From positions 124,001 to 188,000 of the forward strand of contig NZ_JAIZDA010000004.1 of assembly GCF_020404405.1 (NCBI RefSeq): a stretch of 64,000 nt of DNA. Direction: 5' to 3'. The notes beneath the pieces were generated by a model. It was not told the DNA's origin. It saw nothing but the letters and a program-made list of their open reading frames with translations, and did no database searches. Positions 32,764 through 41,516 of this stretch are shown piece by piece. This stretch comes from Novosphingobium sp. FKTRR1. GTDB taxonomy: Bacteria > Pseudomonadota > Alphaproteobacteria > Sphingomonadales > Sphingomonadaceae. Made by a program: the position numbers and the translations under genes. Every line of letters begins with the position of its first letter. The stretch's first letter is position 1.

Positions 32764-33597
32764 ATGAGCCGTTACATCAGCTTCCGCCGCCCCGATGGCA
32801 CTGCCAGCTTCGGTCGTCTTGAGGGCGATGCTGTCCATGATCTGGGCGCTCCGGGCGGCGATGCACTGCTGAGCGGCGTGCTTGGCGATGACCTGTCGGC
32901 ATTGACCACCACGGCGACGTTTGCGCGCGGTGACGTGGCCTTGCTGCCGGTGGTTCCGGATGCGGGCAAGATCCTGTGCATCGGGCTGAACTATGCCACG
33001 CACGTTGCCGAAACCGGGCGCGAGCAAAAGGAGCATCCGGCGGTGTTCACCCGCTGGGCCGACACGCTGGTCGCCGCTGGCGAACCACTGCTGCGCCCCC
33101 GCGAAAGCGAGCGCTTCGATTACGAAGGCGAACTGGCCGTGATCATCGGCAAGGGCGGGCGCCGCATCGCCCGGGCCGATGCCTGGGCTCATATCGCGGG
33201 CTATTCTATCTTCAACGATGCGTCGGCGCGCGATTGGCAGCGCCACAACATCCAGTTCACGCCGGGCAAGAACTTTCCGGCCACGGGCGCCTTCGGTCCC
33301 GAACTGGTCACGCCCGATGAAGTTGCCGACATCACCGCCTTGCGCGTGACGACGACCCTGAACGGCACCGTGGTGCAGGATCAGCCGATCAGCGATCTGA
33401 TCTGGGATATCCCGTTCCTGATCGAATACTGCTCGACTTTCACGCCGTTGGCGGCGGGCGACGTGATCGTCACCGGCACACCCGGCGGGGTCGGCGACAA
33501 GCGCAAGCCGCCACTTTACATGAAGCAGGGTGACACGGTGACCGTTTCGATCGGGCTGATCGGATCGCTGACCAACCCGGTACACGACGAAAACTAA
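32764..33597 (+). CDS. Fumarylacetoacetate hydrolase-family enzyme
   Basis: A 277-residue FAH-family protein. The metal site shows as FDYEGELAVIIGKGG with the conserved glutamates, then FNDASARDWQ with the aspartate; KNFPATGAFGPELVTPDE and VIVTGTPGGVGDKRKPP complete the family signature. FAH-fold enzymes hydrolyse, hydrate, isomerise or decarboxylate the dicarbonyl products of ring cleavage. In this run it follows the extradiol dioxygenase, so it probably processes the ring-opened product, as an acylpyruvate hydrolase, hydratase or isomerase. Which of these cannot be read from sequence. Start ATG 32764 follows GGGGAG, and the gap to the dioxygenase is 60 bases. Confidence 0.92.
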   Translation: MSRYISFRRPDGTASFGRLEGDAVHDLGAPGGDALLSGVLGDDLSALTTTATFARGDVALLPVVPDAGKILCIGLNYATHVAETGREQKEHPAVFTRWADTLVAAGEPLLRPRESERFDYEGELAVIIGKGGRRIARADAWAHIAGYSIFNDASARDWQRHNIQFTPGKNFPATGAFGPELVTPDEVADITALRVTTTLNGTVVQDQPISDLIWDIPFLIEYCSTFTPLAAGDVIVTGTPGGVGDKRKPPLYMKQGDTVTVSIGLIGSLTNPVHDEN

Positions 33598-33621
33598 GAT
33601 CAATCTCTGGGGAGAAGATAC

Positions 33622-35985
33622 ATGCAGTTTCACAACCGACTCGGCCTTCTGGCCGGGATCAGTCTGTTCGCCATTGCCGCGCCCGCGTTTGCGGCCGAAG
33701 CACCGGCCGAAGGCGCCGCAGAAGCGCCGACCATCGCGCCCGGCGAAATCGTGGTCACGGCCAGCCGCCGTGCCGAACGCTTGCAGGACGTTCCGCTGGC
33801 CGTTTCCGCGGTCTCGGGCGCGCAGTTGACCGAAAGCGGCTTTCAGAAGCTGACTGACATCCAGTTCCAGTTCTCGGGCGTGCAGTTCGGCACCTCGCCC
33901 AACGATTCCGGCTTCCGCCTGCGCGGCGTTGGCACGGCTGGCGGATTTTCGTCATCGTCCGAACAGAACGTCGGCACCGTGGTCGACAACGTCGTCATCC
34001 CGTTCGGCAACCCGGTGAACAGCCTGGGCGATCTTGAGCGGGTGGAGGTTCTGAAGGGACCGCAGGGCACGCAGTTCGGCAAGAACGCCTCATCGGGCGT
34101 GATCAACATCACCACTGCCAAGCCCAAGTTCGACAAGATCTCGGGCAAGGCTTTCGCTTCGTACGGCGAACTCAACGAAGTCAACACCAACGCTCAGATC
34201 AACCTGCCGCTCAGCAGCAACGCCGCGCTTGGCGTCTATGGCTTCTACCGCCGCAACGATGGCTTCATCCAGAACGTCGTCCGCAACGAAAAGTGGGGCG
34301 GCGAGGAAAGCTATGGCGGGCGCGCAAAGTTGTTGTGGGAGCCGACGGATGGCCTCAGCTTCTACCTGATCGGCGATTATTCGAAGATCACTCGCACCGG
34401 GCCGGGCCAATTGTGGACGCTGGCGTCGCTGCCATATGACACAGCCTTCAACCCCTTGATGGGACTGCGATTTGCCAACCTCGCGGCACTGGGCGTGACG
34501 CCGGGGTTCAAGAACGACAAATCGGTCGAGGAATACGCCGGTTACAGTTCGGAACAGAACTATGGCGCCAGCCTTGAAATCAACCTTGAACTGGGCGGCG
34601 GTTACAACCTGACCTCGGTCAGCGCTTGGCGGCGCCTTGATGAAGGTCCGCAGTCGTTCTCGATCGACGGTTCGAGCGCACCGATCTTTACCGCACAGCC
34701 GACCGGCACCGACCAGAGCTTCGCGTCGCAGGAACTGCGGCTGTCCTCGCCAAAGGGGTCGGCGTTCGAGTTTACCGGCGGTGTCTATGCCTCGTCGCGC
34801 AAGGTCGGGGACGATAACGATTTCAACCGTGCGCAACTGCGTCCGGCCTATCCGTTCACGCCGATCGCATTGGGGCCGACGCTGTCGGTCACGCCGGTCG
34901 TCAACATCAGCGGCGGGCAGGGCAACACCCAAACCAAGTCGGACTCGGTCGCCGGGTTCATCGACGGCAAGTTCCATGTCACCCAGCAGTTCGCCATCCT
35001 GGGCGGTTTCCGCGTTCAGCGTGACAAAGTGCACTCGCGCTTCTTCTCGATCATCGATCCGGCCTACGCGCCCGGCTCGCTCGATTTCGCGACCACGCCT
35101 GCGGGCTTTGTCGTGCCCTACAGCCCTTCGGCACTGGTGTCGGGCAAGACCAGCAAGACCGGTTGGTCGGGCCGTGCGGGTCTGGAATACAAGGTCGACA
35201 ACGACGTGATGCTGTTCGGCACCATCGCGCGCGGTTACCTTGGGCCCACGGTCACGTTCTCGGGCCTCACCGGTACCAAGACCTCGGTCGATCCGCAGAC
35301 CGTGCGCGACGTGACGATCGGCATCAAGAGCCAGTTGTTCAACCGCGCCGTCACCTTCAACGCCAACGTGTTCTTCGACAAGTACACCAACCTGCAAACC
35401 TCGGTGTTCAACGGGATCGAATTCCTGACCGAAAACGCCGGTGGGTTTGAGGCCAAGGGCTTCGAGTTCGATGCCGCATGGCGCGTAAGCCGCGAATTCT
35501 CGCTCAACGGCAGCTTCACCTATTCGGACACCAAGTTCACCGATTATGTGACCGCATGCCCAGCCGTGGTGAAGGCCGGTTACACCTGCTACACCCAGAA
35601 CGGCACCAGTCTGGTGCAGGCAGCGGGCGAGCCGCTGTCGGGTGCGCCCAAGTACAGCGCCACGTTCGGGGCCGACATCCGTCTGCCGATCAACGACAGC
35701 CTTGCCTTCGACTGGTCGGGCAACGTCTATTACCGCAGCCGCGTGCAATACGACGTGGCCAACGCACTGTCGTTCCAGCCGGGCTATGCCACGATCGGCC
35801 TGAACGCCGGTCTGGGCCACCCCGACGGCAACTGGCGCATCGGTGTGTTCGCACGCAACCTGCTCGACAAGCGCTTCCACGCGTCGGTCATCGGGCTGCC
35901 TTTTGCCGATGCTGGCGGCGAGGTGAACTGGCTGACCCGCGAAGGGCGCCGGACCGTCGGCGCGAACTTGCAGGTCAAGTTCTGA
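33622..35985 (+). CDS. TonB-dependent receptor of the aromatic-glycoside operon
   Basis: A 787-residue outer-membrane receptor. Signal peptide MQFHNRLGLLAGISLFAIAAPAFA is followed by an acidic linker, the TonB-box-like GEIVVTASRRAE, a plug with QFQFSGVQFGTSPNDSGFRLRG and VEVLKGPQGTQFGKNASSGVIN, and a 22-strand barrel ending LQVKF. It should take up a bulky ligand with TonB energy. Its place between the ring-cleavage genes and an esterase and beta-glucosidase suggests that the ligand is the conjugated phenolic itself, imported before or during deconjugation. It has a good ribosome site (GGGGAGAAG). An 11-base hairpin with a following T tract lies directly behind the stop. Confidence 0.92.
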   Translation: MQFHNRLGLLAGISLFAIAAPAFAAEAPAEGAAEAPTIAPGEIVVTASRRAERLQDVPLAVSAVSGAQLTESGFQKLTDIQFQFSGVQFGTSPNDSGFRLRGVGTAGGFSSSSEQNVGTVVDNVVIPFGNPVNSLGDLERVEVLKGPQGTQFGKNASSGVINITTAKPKFDKISGKAFASYGELNEVNTNAQINLPLSSNAALGVYGFYRRNDGFIQNVVRNEKWGGEESYGGRAKLLWEPTDGLSFYLIGDYSKITRTGPGQLWTLASLPYDTAFNPLMGLRFANLAALGVTPGFKNDKSVEEYAGYSSEQNYGASLEINLELGGGYNLTSVSAWRRLDEGPQSFSIDGSSAPIFTAQPTGTDQSFASQELRLSSPKGSAFEFTGGVYASSRKVGDDNDFNRAQLRPAYPFTPIALGPTLSVTPVVNISGGQGNTQTKSDSVAGFIDGKFHVTQQFAILGGFRVQRDKVHSRFFSIIDPAYAPGSLDFATTPAGFVVPYSPSALVSGKTSKTGWSGRAGLEYKVDNDVMLFGTIARGYLGPTVTFSGLTGTKTSVDPQTVRDVTIGIKSQLFNRAVTFNANVFFDKYTNLQTSVFNGIEFLTENAGGFEAKGFEFDAAWRVSREFSLNGSFTYSDTKFTDYVTACPAVVKAGYTCYTQNGTSLVQAAGEPLSGAPKYSATFGADIRLPINDSLAFDWSGNVYYRSRVQYDVANALSFQPGYATIGLNAGLGHPDGNWRIGVFARNLLDKRFHASVIGLPFADAGGEVNWLTREGRRTVGANLQVKF

Positions 35986-35995
35986 TGATGCCCAT

Positions 35996-36028
35996 CCGGG
36001 GTGGCCAGTCGGCTGCCCCGGTCCCTTT
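35996..36028 (+). terminator. Hairpin with T tract between the receptor and esterase genes
   Basis: An 11-base stem (35996-36006 with 36011-36021, two G-T pairs) has a 4-base loop AGTC and is followed by TCCCTTTT. It lies 10 bases after the receptor stop and just before the esterase start, so it may attenuate expression inside the run. Confidence 0.55.
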
Positions 36029-36034
36029 TGCGGG

Positions 36035-36904
36035 ATGATCCTGATGGTAGTGCCGAACACGCGCAGCGCGATCGCCGGCATGGGCACCGAGCTTGGGCCC
36101 GATGTCCTCAGCCAATGTCAGGCGTTGTTCGATGCCGAGCAAACAGCGCTTGCCAAACGGGTGCCGGTTGCGGCGCGCGACTGTGCTTATGGCCCGGACG
36201 TGCGGCATCGGCTTGATATCTATGGTGCGGCCGGGAGCGACGACAGCTTGCGACCAATCTTGCTGTTCGTTCACGGCGGCGGTTTTCGCATGGGTGACAA
36301 GGGCGGCACCGACAACTGGCAGAACGCGGCGGTCGGGCGCCTTGCCGCCGAAGCCGGTTTGCTGGGCGCGGTGATGAACTATCGGCTGGTGCCCGATGCA
36401 GTGTGGCCTGCGGGCGGCGAGGACGTGAACGCGGCAATCGACTGGCTGGTCGCCAATGCGTCGAAGCACGGCGGCGATCCTGACCGGATTGTGGTCATGG
36501 GCACCTCTGCTGGCGCGGTCCATGTGTCGACGGCGCTGCAACTGCGTGCCGACCTGCCGGTGCGCGGGCTGGTGCTGCTGTCGGGCCTCTATGGCTACAC
36601 CACGCTCGATGCGCGCGATCAGGCCTATTTCGGCGACGCATCCTCGTGCGCCGAACGGATGCCGCGCGATGCGGTTGCGAGCACGGCATTGCCATTGCTG
36701 GTGGCGACAGCGGAATTCGATCCGCTGCGCTTCCAGCAGGAGTTTGCCGGGCTGCTGGACGAGCGACTGGCGCGGCACGGCGCATTGCCGCGAGCCTATA
36801 TCGCCAGCGGCCACAACCATTACTCGATGGCGATGCATCTTGGCACGTCCGACCGCCGCCTTGGCGACGAATTGATCGGCTTTGTGCGCGAATGCTGCAC
36901 CTGA
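36035..36904 (+). CDS. HSL-type (family IV) esterase/lipase
   Basis: A 289-residue alpha/beta-hydrolase of the hormone-sensitive lipase family. The oxyanion HGGG is at residues 80-83, the nucleophile is S158 in GTSAG, and the charge relay is completed by D229 (TAEFDP) and H260 or H262 (SGHNHYS). It is expected to hydrolyse short or aromatic carboxylic esters in the cytoplasm; no signal peptide is visible. It lies 49 bases after the TonB receptor and 50 bases before the GH1 gene, all on one strand. In that place it could split an acyl or hydroxycinnamoyl ester from an imported glycoside. Starts at 36035 and 36044 are both possible; the difference is three residues. Confidence 0.88.
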   Translation: MILMVVPNTRSAIAGMGTELGPDVLSQCQALFDAEQTALAKRVPVAARDCAYGPDVRHRLDIYGAAGSDDSLRPILLFVHGGGFRMGDKGGTDNWQNAAVGRLAAEAGLLGAVMNYRLVPDAVWPAGGEDVNAAIDWLVANASKHGGDPDRIVVMGTSAGAVHVSTALQLRADLPVRGLVLLSGLYGYTTLDARDQAYFGDASSCAERMPRDAVASTALPLLVATAEFDPLRFQQEFAGLLDERLARHGALPRAYIASGHNHYSMAMHLGTSDRRLGDELIGFVRECCT

Positions 36905-36954
36905 TCGACGTTGCGTTGGCGACATAGCCTCACCGGAATACAGGAGTTTACGCC

Positions 36955-38274
36955 ATGATCGATCGTCGCAGCATGCTTGCCGGAACCGCCGCACTGGCCG
37001 CCAGCCCGGTACTCGCCCGCACGGCTGCGCCCCGGCCGCTCGACCCGGTGTTCCCGCAAGGGTTCCTGTGGGGCGCATCGACCGCCGGTCATCAGGTGGA
37101 GGGCAACAACCTCAACGCCGATCTTTGGCCGGTGGAGCACGCGACGCCTTCGGTGTTCCGCACGCCTTCGGGCGACGCTGCCAACAGTCTGGACTTGTGG
37201 GAACAAGATCTCGACCTGGCGAAGGCAATCGGTCTGAATGCCTATCGTTTCGGGCTGGAATGGTCGCGGATCGAGCCAGAACAGGGGCAATTCTCGCAGG
37301 CGATGATCGATCATTACGGACGGATCATCGCTGGGTGCCACGCGCGCGGGCTGACGCCGATCGTTACCTACAACCATTATACCACCCCGCGCTGGTTTGC
37401 CGCGCGCGGCGGTTGGCTTGTGGCCGACAGCGCCGCGTTGTTCGCGCGCTTTGCCGAAACCGTGACGCGGCGCATCGGCGATGGGATTGCCATGGCGATC
37501 ACCCTGAACGAGCCGAACATCCTGCCGGTACTGCGCACGATCCTGCCGCCGCCGGTGTGGGACATTCAGGCCGCGACGCTGGCAGCCACGGCGCGCTCGC
37601 TGGGTTTGCCCCGCTACATCTGCGCCAATGTCGCGCGGCTTGAAGACGTTGACGGCATCGTTGCCGGGCAGGTTGCCGGGCACAAGGCGGCGCGGGCCGC
37701 GATCAAGTCGGTGCGCGGCAACCTGCCGGTCGGACTGTCGCTTTCGGTGTTCGATGATCAGGCGGTCGGCAAGAACTCGATCCGGGACAAGATGCGGCAG
37801 GAACTTTATGGCCCATTCCTTGGCCTCGTGCGTGAGGACGATTTCGTCGGCGTACAAAACTATGAGCGGGTGATGTGGGGCGACAAGGGGCGCCTGCCGC
37901 CACCGCCGGGAGCAGTCCTGAACGGGGCAGGCGTGGAAGTCTACGCGCCGTCACTGGCGGGTGCTGTACGGTATATCCACGCGGAAACCGGGCGGAAGAT
38001 CCTTGTCTCCGAACATGGCGTGAATACCCCCGACGACCGCATTCGCGCCGCGTTCATCAGCGCCGCCTTGCCCGAATTGAAGCGGGCGATGGCCGATGGC
38101 GTGCAAGTGCTCGGGTATTGCCATTGGTCGCTGATCGACAATTTCGAATGGATTTTTGGCTACGGGCCCAAGCTGGGGCTGGCCTCGTTCGATCCGGTGA
38201 CGTTTGCGCGCACCCCCAAGCCGAGCGCAGCCGTGTTGGGGGCCATCGCGCGGGCCAACCGCCTGCCGAGCTGA
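36955..38274 (+). CDS. Tat-exported GH1 beta-glucosidase
   Basis: A 439-residue family 1 glycoside hydrolase. The N-terminus MIDRRSMLAGTAALAASPVLA is a twin-arginine-like export signal. The family pattern begins FPQGFLWGASTAGHQVEG. The acid/base is E186 in ITLNEPN, and the nucleophile is E353 in LVSEHGVN; VSEHG replaces the usual TENG but keeps the glutamate. WxxFxxxE-like residues appear in DNFEWIFGYGPKLG. It should remove beta-linked glucose or a similar sugar, including aryl beta-glucosides, in the periplasm. ATG 36955 follows CAGGAG. It closes the aromatic run 50 bases after the esterase and before the convergent DeoR gene, so it links sugar removal to aromatic catabolism. Confidence 0.92.
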   Translation: MIDRRSMLAGTAALAASPVLARTAAPRPLDPVFPQGFLWGASTAGHQVEGNNLNADLWPVEHATPSVFRTPSGDAANSLDLWEQDLDLAKAIGLNAYRFGLEWSRIEPEQGQFSQAMIDHYGRIIAGCHARGLTPIVTYNHYTTPRWFAARGGWLVADSAALFARFAETVTRRIGDGIAMAITLNEPNILPVLRTILPPPVWDIQAATLAATARSLGLPRYICANVARLEDVDGIVAGQVAGHKAARAAIKSVRGNLPVGLSLSVFDDQAVGKNSIRDKMRQELYGPFLGLVREDDFVGVQNYERVMWGDKGRLPPPPGAVLNGAGVEVYAPSLAGAVRYIHAETGRKILVSEHGVNTPDDRIRAAFISAALPELKRAMADGVQVLGYCHWSLIDNFEWIFGYGPKLGLASFDPVTFARTPKPSAAVLGAIARANRLPS

Positions 38275-38286
38275 CGCCTCTGCTGA

Positions 38287-39078
38287 TCAGGTTGCGACAA
38301 CCAGCTCGACGCCGGCTGCTTCCACCTGACGGGCGGCGGCGGCGGGGATACCGGCATCGGTGATCAGGATGTCGACTTCATCCAGCCCGCAGACGATCGT
38401 GCCCGAGCGGTTATGGAATTTGGACGAATCAACCATCAGGATCAGCTGCTCCGCCCGGTCGATCAGACGCCGCTCGGCCGCCACCAGCACGACATCGGCC
38501 TGCATCACGCCTTGCGGACCGACGCTGGCTGCCCCCATGAATAGCTTGGGCGCATGGAAGCGCGGCATCGATTCCTCGCCCGCCGGGGCCAGAATGATGT
38601 TCTGTTCGCGAAACAGCGCGCCAGACGGCACCAGAATGCGTGTGGTCGGTTGCGGCAGCAAAGCGTTGACGATGTGCAGCGAATTGGTCAGCACTTGCAG
38701 GCCAAGCCCGTCAAGGTGCGGACACATTTGCAAGGTGGTGGTCCCACCGTCGACCATGATGCCTTCGCCCGCGCGGCACAGGGCGGCGGCGGCACGACCG
38801 ATCGCCTGTTTGGCGACCAGATTCTCGGTGATCGACTGATCGAACGGCGTGCCCAGTAGCGTTGGCCCGTTGCTGACACTGCCGCCGGCATCGTCTTCCC
38901 CGACGAGTTTGGCCCCGCCGTGGACACGCACGATCGCGCCCTGTTCCTCAAGTCGGGTCAGGTCGCGGCGGATCGTGGCGGGTGAGGCCGACAACATGCT
39001 TTCCAGCGCGCGGTAGCTGACGAAGCCGGTCGGCTGCATCGCGTCGATGATCCGGCGTTCGCGCTCGTTGGCATGCAT
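38287..39078 (-). CDS. DeoR-family regulator of the rhamnose genes
   Basis: A 263-residue DeoR/GlpR repressor. The N-terminal helix-turn-helix is about residues 5-55 (RERRIIDAMQPTGFVSYRALESMLSASPATIRRDLTRLEEQGAI), and VHGGAKL follows as usual. The sugar-phosphate-binding domain has GIMVDGGTTTLQMCPHL near 105 and VLTNSLHIVNAL. It is the last gene behind rhaB-lldD-rhaT on the minus strand, 145 bases after rhaT. DeoR-type control of rhamnose genes is known in Rhizobium leguminosarum (RhaR), unlike the AraC-type control in Escherichia coli. Its likely target is the large inverted repeat at 42935-42983, and the inducer is probably a phosphorylated pathway intermediate. Confidence 0.9.
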   Translation of the reverse strand: MHANERERRIIDAMQPTGFVSYRALESMLSASPATIRRDLTRLEEQGAIVRVHGGAKLVGEDDAGGSVSNGPTLLGTPFDQSITENLVAKQAIGRAAAALCRAGEGIMVDGGTTTLQMCPHLDGLGLQVLTNSLHIVNALLPQPTTRILVPSGALFREQNIILAPAGEESMPRFHAPKLFMGAASVGPQGVMQADVVLVAAERRLIDRAEQLILMVDSSKFHNRSGTIVCGLDEVDILITDAGIPAAAARQVEAAGVELVVAT

Positions 39079-39223
39079 GGCGTCAGGTCGGCTCCGGTGT
39101 ACGGTTCAAACGGTGGGTCAAGGCTCATTCCTGTCCACGGCGCTGCCGCTTATGGCTGTTCTGCCCAGCGAAATCCACGTCCGGTGTCCGAAGGCTGTCA
39201 CAAAGTCGGCAAGACCCTGACGC

Positions 39224-40303
39224 TCAGCCGGTTGCCGCATTCAGCATGTTGCCTGCACCGATCACCACCGTCGCTCCGACCAGCAGGCCGATCCCGGTCC
39301 ATACCATCGTGCGGGTGCGGGCGCTGGCTTCCTGCCATTCCTTGAGGGCGAACCCCCAGATCGTCGAAAACAGGATGATCGAGGCCATGTGCAGCGTCCA
39401 GCTTGAAAAGCCGTAACGTCCCATCTGGCTTTCGCCCATGGTGTAGAAGAAGAACTGGAAATACCACAGCGTGCCACCCAGCGCAGCCAGCAGGTAATTG
39501 GCCAGAACAGGCACTTTGCCGCCGGTTTGCGGATCGGCCGCCGCGCCGAAGAACTGGCCGAAGCTGCGGTTGCGCACGATCAGCCACGCGCACCACAGCG
39601 CATTGGTCGTCAGGCCCCCGGCCAGCACGACGCACAGCACCGGCAACCCCTGGCTCAACGGATCGGTGCCAGCGGCAAGCGTCAGATCGCGGACCGGCTG
39701 GCCTGCGGCAAGACCCCACGCGAAACAGCCCGACATCACGCCCGAGAATACCGCGATGGCAAGGCCCTTGCGCAAATCGAACTCGGCTACCCCCGCTGAC
39801 GATCCGCCGGTACTGGCCAGTTCGCGCTCCTTGGCGCTGCCCGCCTGCGCGACGACGACGATGCCAACAAGCGTGATCAGGATGCCCAGCAAGGTCAGCT
39901 TGCCGCTGGTACTGGCCGCGATCGTGCCCAGCGTACCGGCAAAGATCGGCGGGCCCATCGTACCGATCACGGTGGTCAGCCCCAGCGCCACCGCCATGCC
40001 GAGCGACAGCCCGAGGTAGCGCATCGTCAGCCCGAACGTCAGCCCGCCGAAACCCCACATCGCGCCCCAGAACCAGCACCAGAACAGCGTCGAGGACGGC
40101 GCTGCCGCGAGTACGCCCAACAGGTCGTGCGTGCGCAGAGCGGCAAAAGTCCATGGCGCGATCAGCCAGCTGAACAGCCCCCCGGCCAGCCAGAACACCT
40201 CCCACGACCACCGCTGGATGCGCTTGTAGGGCACATAGAAGCTGGCCGAGGAGAACCCGCCGATCCAGTGGAAGAGCACGCCCAGCGCCGGGTTGCCGTT
40301 CAT
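39224..40303 (-). CDS. rhaT: L-rhamnose:proton symporter (RhaT type)
   Basis: A 359-residue integral membrane protein with ten hydrophobic helices and the RhaT pattern: GVLFHWIGGFSSASFYVPYKRIQRWSWEVFWLAGGLFSWLIAP at the start, LFWCWFWGAMWGFGGLTFGLTMRYLGLSLGMAVALGL, then YFQFFFYTMGESQMG near residue 290. RhaT brings L-rhamnose across the inner membrane with a proton. Start ATG 40303 follows AGGAGA with a spacing of 7; the longer frame from 40345 lacks a ribosome site. It lies 67 bases behind lldD, on the rhaB-lldD-rhaT strand. Sphingomonads often use RhaT homologues in place of ABC systems. Confidence 0.93.
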   Translation of the reverse strand: MNGNPALGVLFHWIGGFSSASFYVPYKRIQRWSWEVFWLAGGLFSWLIAPWTFAALRTHDLLGVLAAAPSSTLFWCWFWGAMWGFGGLTFGLTMRYLGLSLGMAVALGLTTVIGTMGPPIFAGTLGTIAASTSGKLTLLGILITLVGIVVVAQAGSAKERELASTGGSSAGVAEFDLRKGLAIAVFSGVMSGCFAWGLAAGQPVRDLTLAAGTDPLSQGLPVLCVVLAGGLTTNALWCAWLIVRNRSFGQFFGAAADPQTGGKVPVLANYLLAALGGTLWYFQFFFYTMGESQMGRYGFSSWTLHMASIILFSTIWGFALKEWQEASARTRTMVWTGIGLLVGATVVIGAGNMLNAATG

Positions 40304-40370
40304 TCCGTCATCTCCTGATTGTTCTGGTTGTCGTTGGGGTTGCAAGGGGGGGCTGACGCTGGCGAGCAGG

Positions 40371-41516
40371 TCAGCGCCCGGCGAGGATCGAGCCGTCGAT
40401 TTCAGACACGCGCGTCACGCCGGTCAGGGTCATCGCCACGCGCATTTCGGCTTCCAGCAGGCTCAGCATGTGCGCCACGCCCGCTTCGCCCTTTGCCGCC
40501 AGAGCATAGGCCCAGGCGCGACCGAGCAGCACGCCCTTGGCGCCGAGTGCCAGCATGCGCACCACGTCAAGACCCGAGCGCACCCCGCCATCGGCCAGCA
40601 CGGTCAGCCGGTCGCCCACCGCATCGGCGATCGGGGGCAGCGCCCGCGCGCTCGACAGAACGCCATCGAGCTGGCGACCGCCGTGATTGGACACGACAAT
40701 GCCGTCGGCACCTACCTCGGCAGCCTGCAGGGCGTCCTGCGGATCGAGAATGCCCTTGATAACAAGGGGGCCGCGCCATTCGGAGCGGATGAAATCAAGG
40801 TCATGCCACTGGATCGAATTGTCGAAGTTGGCGCGCATCCACGCGAAGAAGTCCTCGATCCCGGTCTTGCCCTCAAGCTTGCGGGCGATGTTGCCGAGCG
40901 CGTGAGGGCGCCCCATCACGCCGACATCCCACGCCCAGCCGGGCTTGAGCGCCCCTTGCAAGGCGCGCCGCATCTGGCCGATAGGCCCGGGAGATCCGGC
41001 AAGACCTGAATGATAGTCGCGATAACGGCTGCCCGGCGTTGGCATGTCGACGGTGAAGATCAGCGTCGAACAACCGGTTTCGGCCGCCTCTGCCAGCAGT
41101 TCGCGCACGAAGCCGCGATCGCGCGTCATATATAGCTGGAACCAGAACGGCTTGGCCGCAGCGGCGGCGACTTCGCTGAGCGAGCAGGCCGAGACCGTGG
41201 ACAGGGTGAAGGGCACGCCTGCGCCTTCGGCCGCGCGCACTGCCTGACGTTCACCGCGCCGGGCATTCATCCCCGCAAGACCGACCGGCGCGAGTGCGAC
41301 AGGCAGTGCCTGTTTGCGGCCGAACAGCGTGGTCGAGAGGTCGACTTGCGACATGTCGCGCATCACCCGCTGGCGCAGCGCCACGCTTTCAAGGTCAGTG
41401 ATGTTCCGGCGCAGCGTAACTTCGGCGTAGGAGCCGCCGTCGATGTACTCGAACAGGAATTTGGGCAGGCGTCTGCGCGCGAGTTCGCGATAGTCGGATA
41501 TGGACGCGGCAATCAT
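40371..41516 (-). CDS. lldD: FMN-dependent L-lactate dehydrogenase
   Basis: A 381-residue alpha-hydroxyacid oxidase/dehydrogenase. It begins [24 protein letters not shown], the usual LldD start. FMN is bound by the barrel, with [14 protein letters not shown] and [15 protein letters not shown] visible, and the catalytic site includes [13 protein letters not shown] (active-site histidine and arginine). It oxidises L-lactate to pyruvate and feeds electrons to the respiratory chain. In the rhamnose route, L-lactaldehyde is oxidised to L-lactate and then to pyruvate; placing lldD here closes that route. It overlaps the rhaB stop by 4 bases (ATGA), so kinase and dehydrogenase are co-translated. No other lactate gene is near. 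Confidence 0.93.
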   Translation of the reverse strand: MIAASISDYRELARRRLPKFLFEYIDGGSYAEVTLRRNITDLESVALRQRVMRDMSQVDLSTTLFGRKQALPVALAPVGLAGMNARRGERQAVRAAEGAGVPFTLSTVSACSLSEVAAAAAKPFWFQLYMTRDRGFVRELLAEAAETGCSTLIFTVDMPTPGSRYRDYHSGLAGSPGPIGQMRRALQGALKPGWAWDVGVMGRPHALGNIARKLEGKTGIEDFFAWMRANFDNSIQWHDLDFIRSEWRGPLVIKGILDPQDALQAAEVGADGIVVSNHGGRQLDGVLSSARALPPIADAVGDRLTVLADGGVRSGLDVVRMLALGAKGVLLGRAWAYALAAKGEAGVAHMLSLLEAEMRVAMTLTGVTRVSEIDGSILAGR

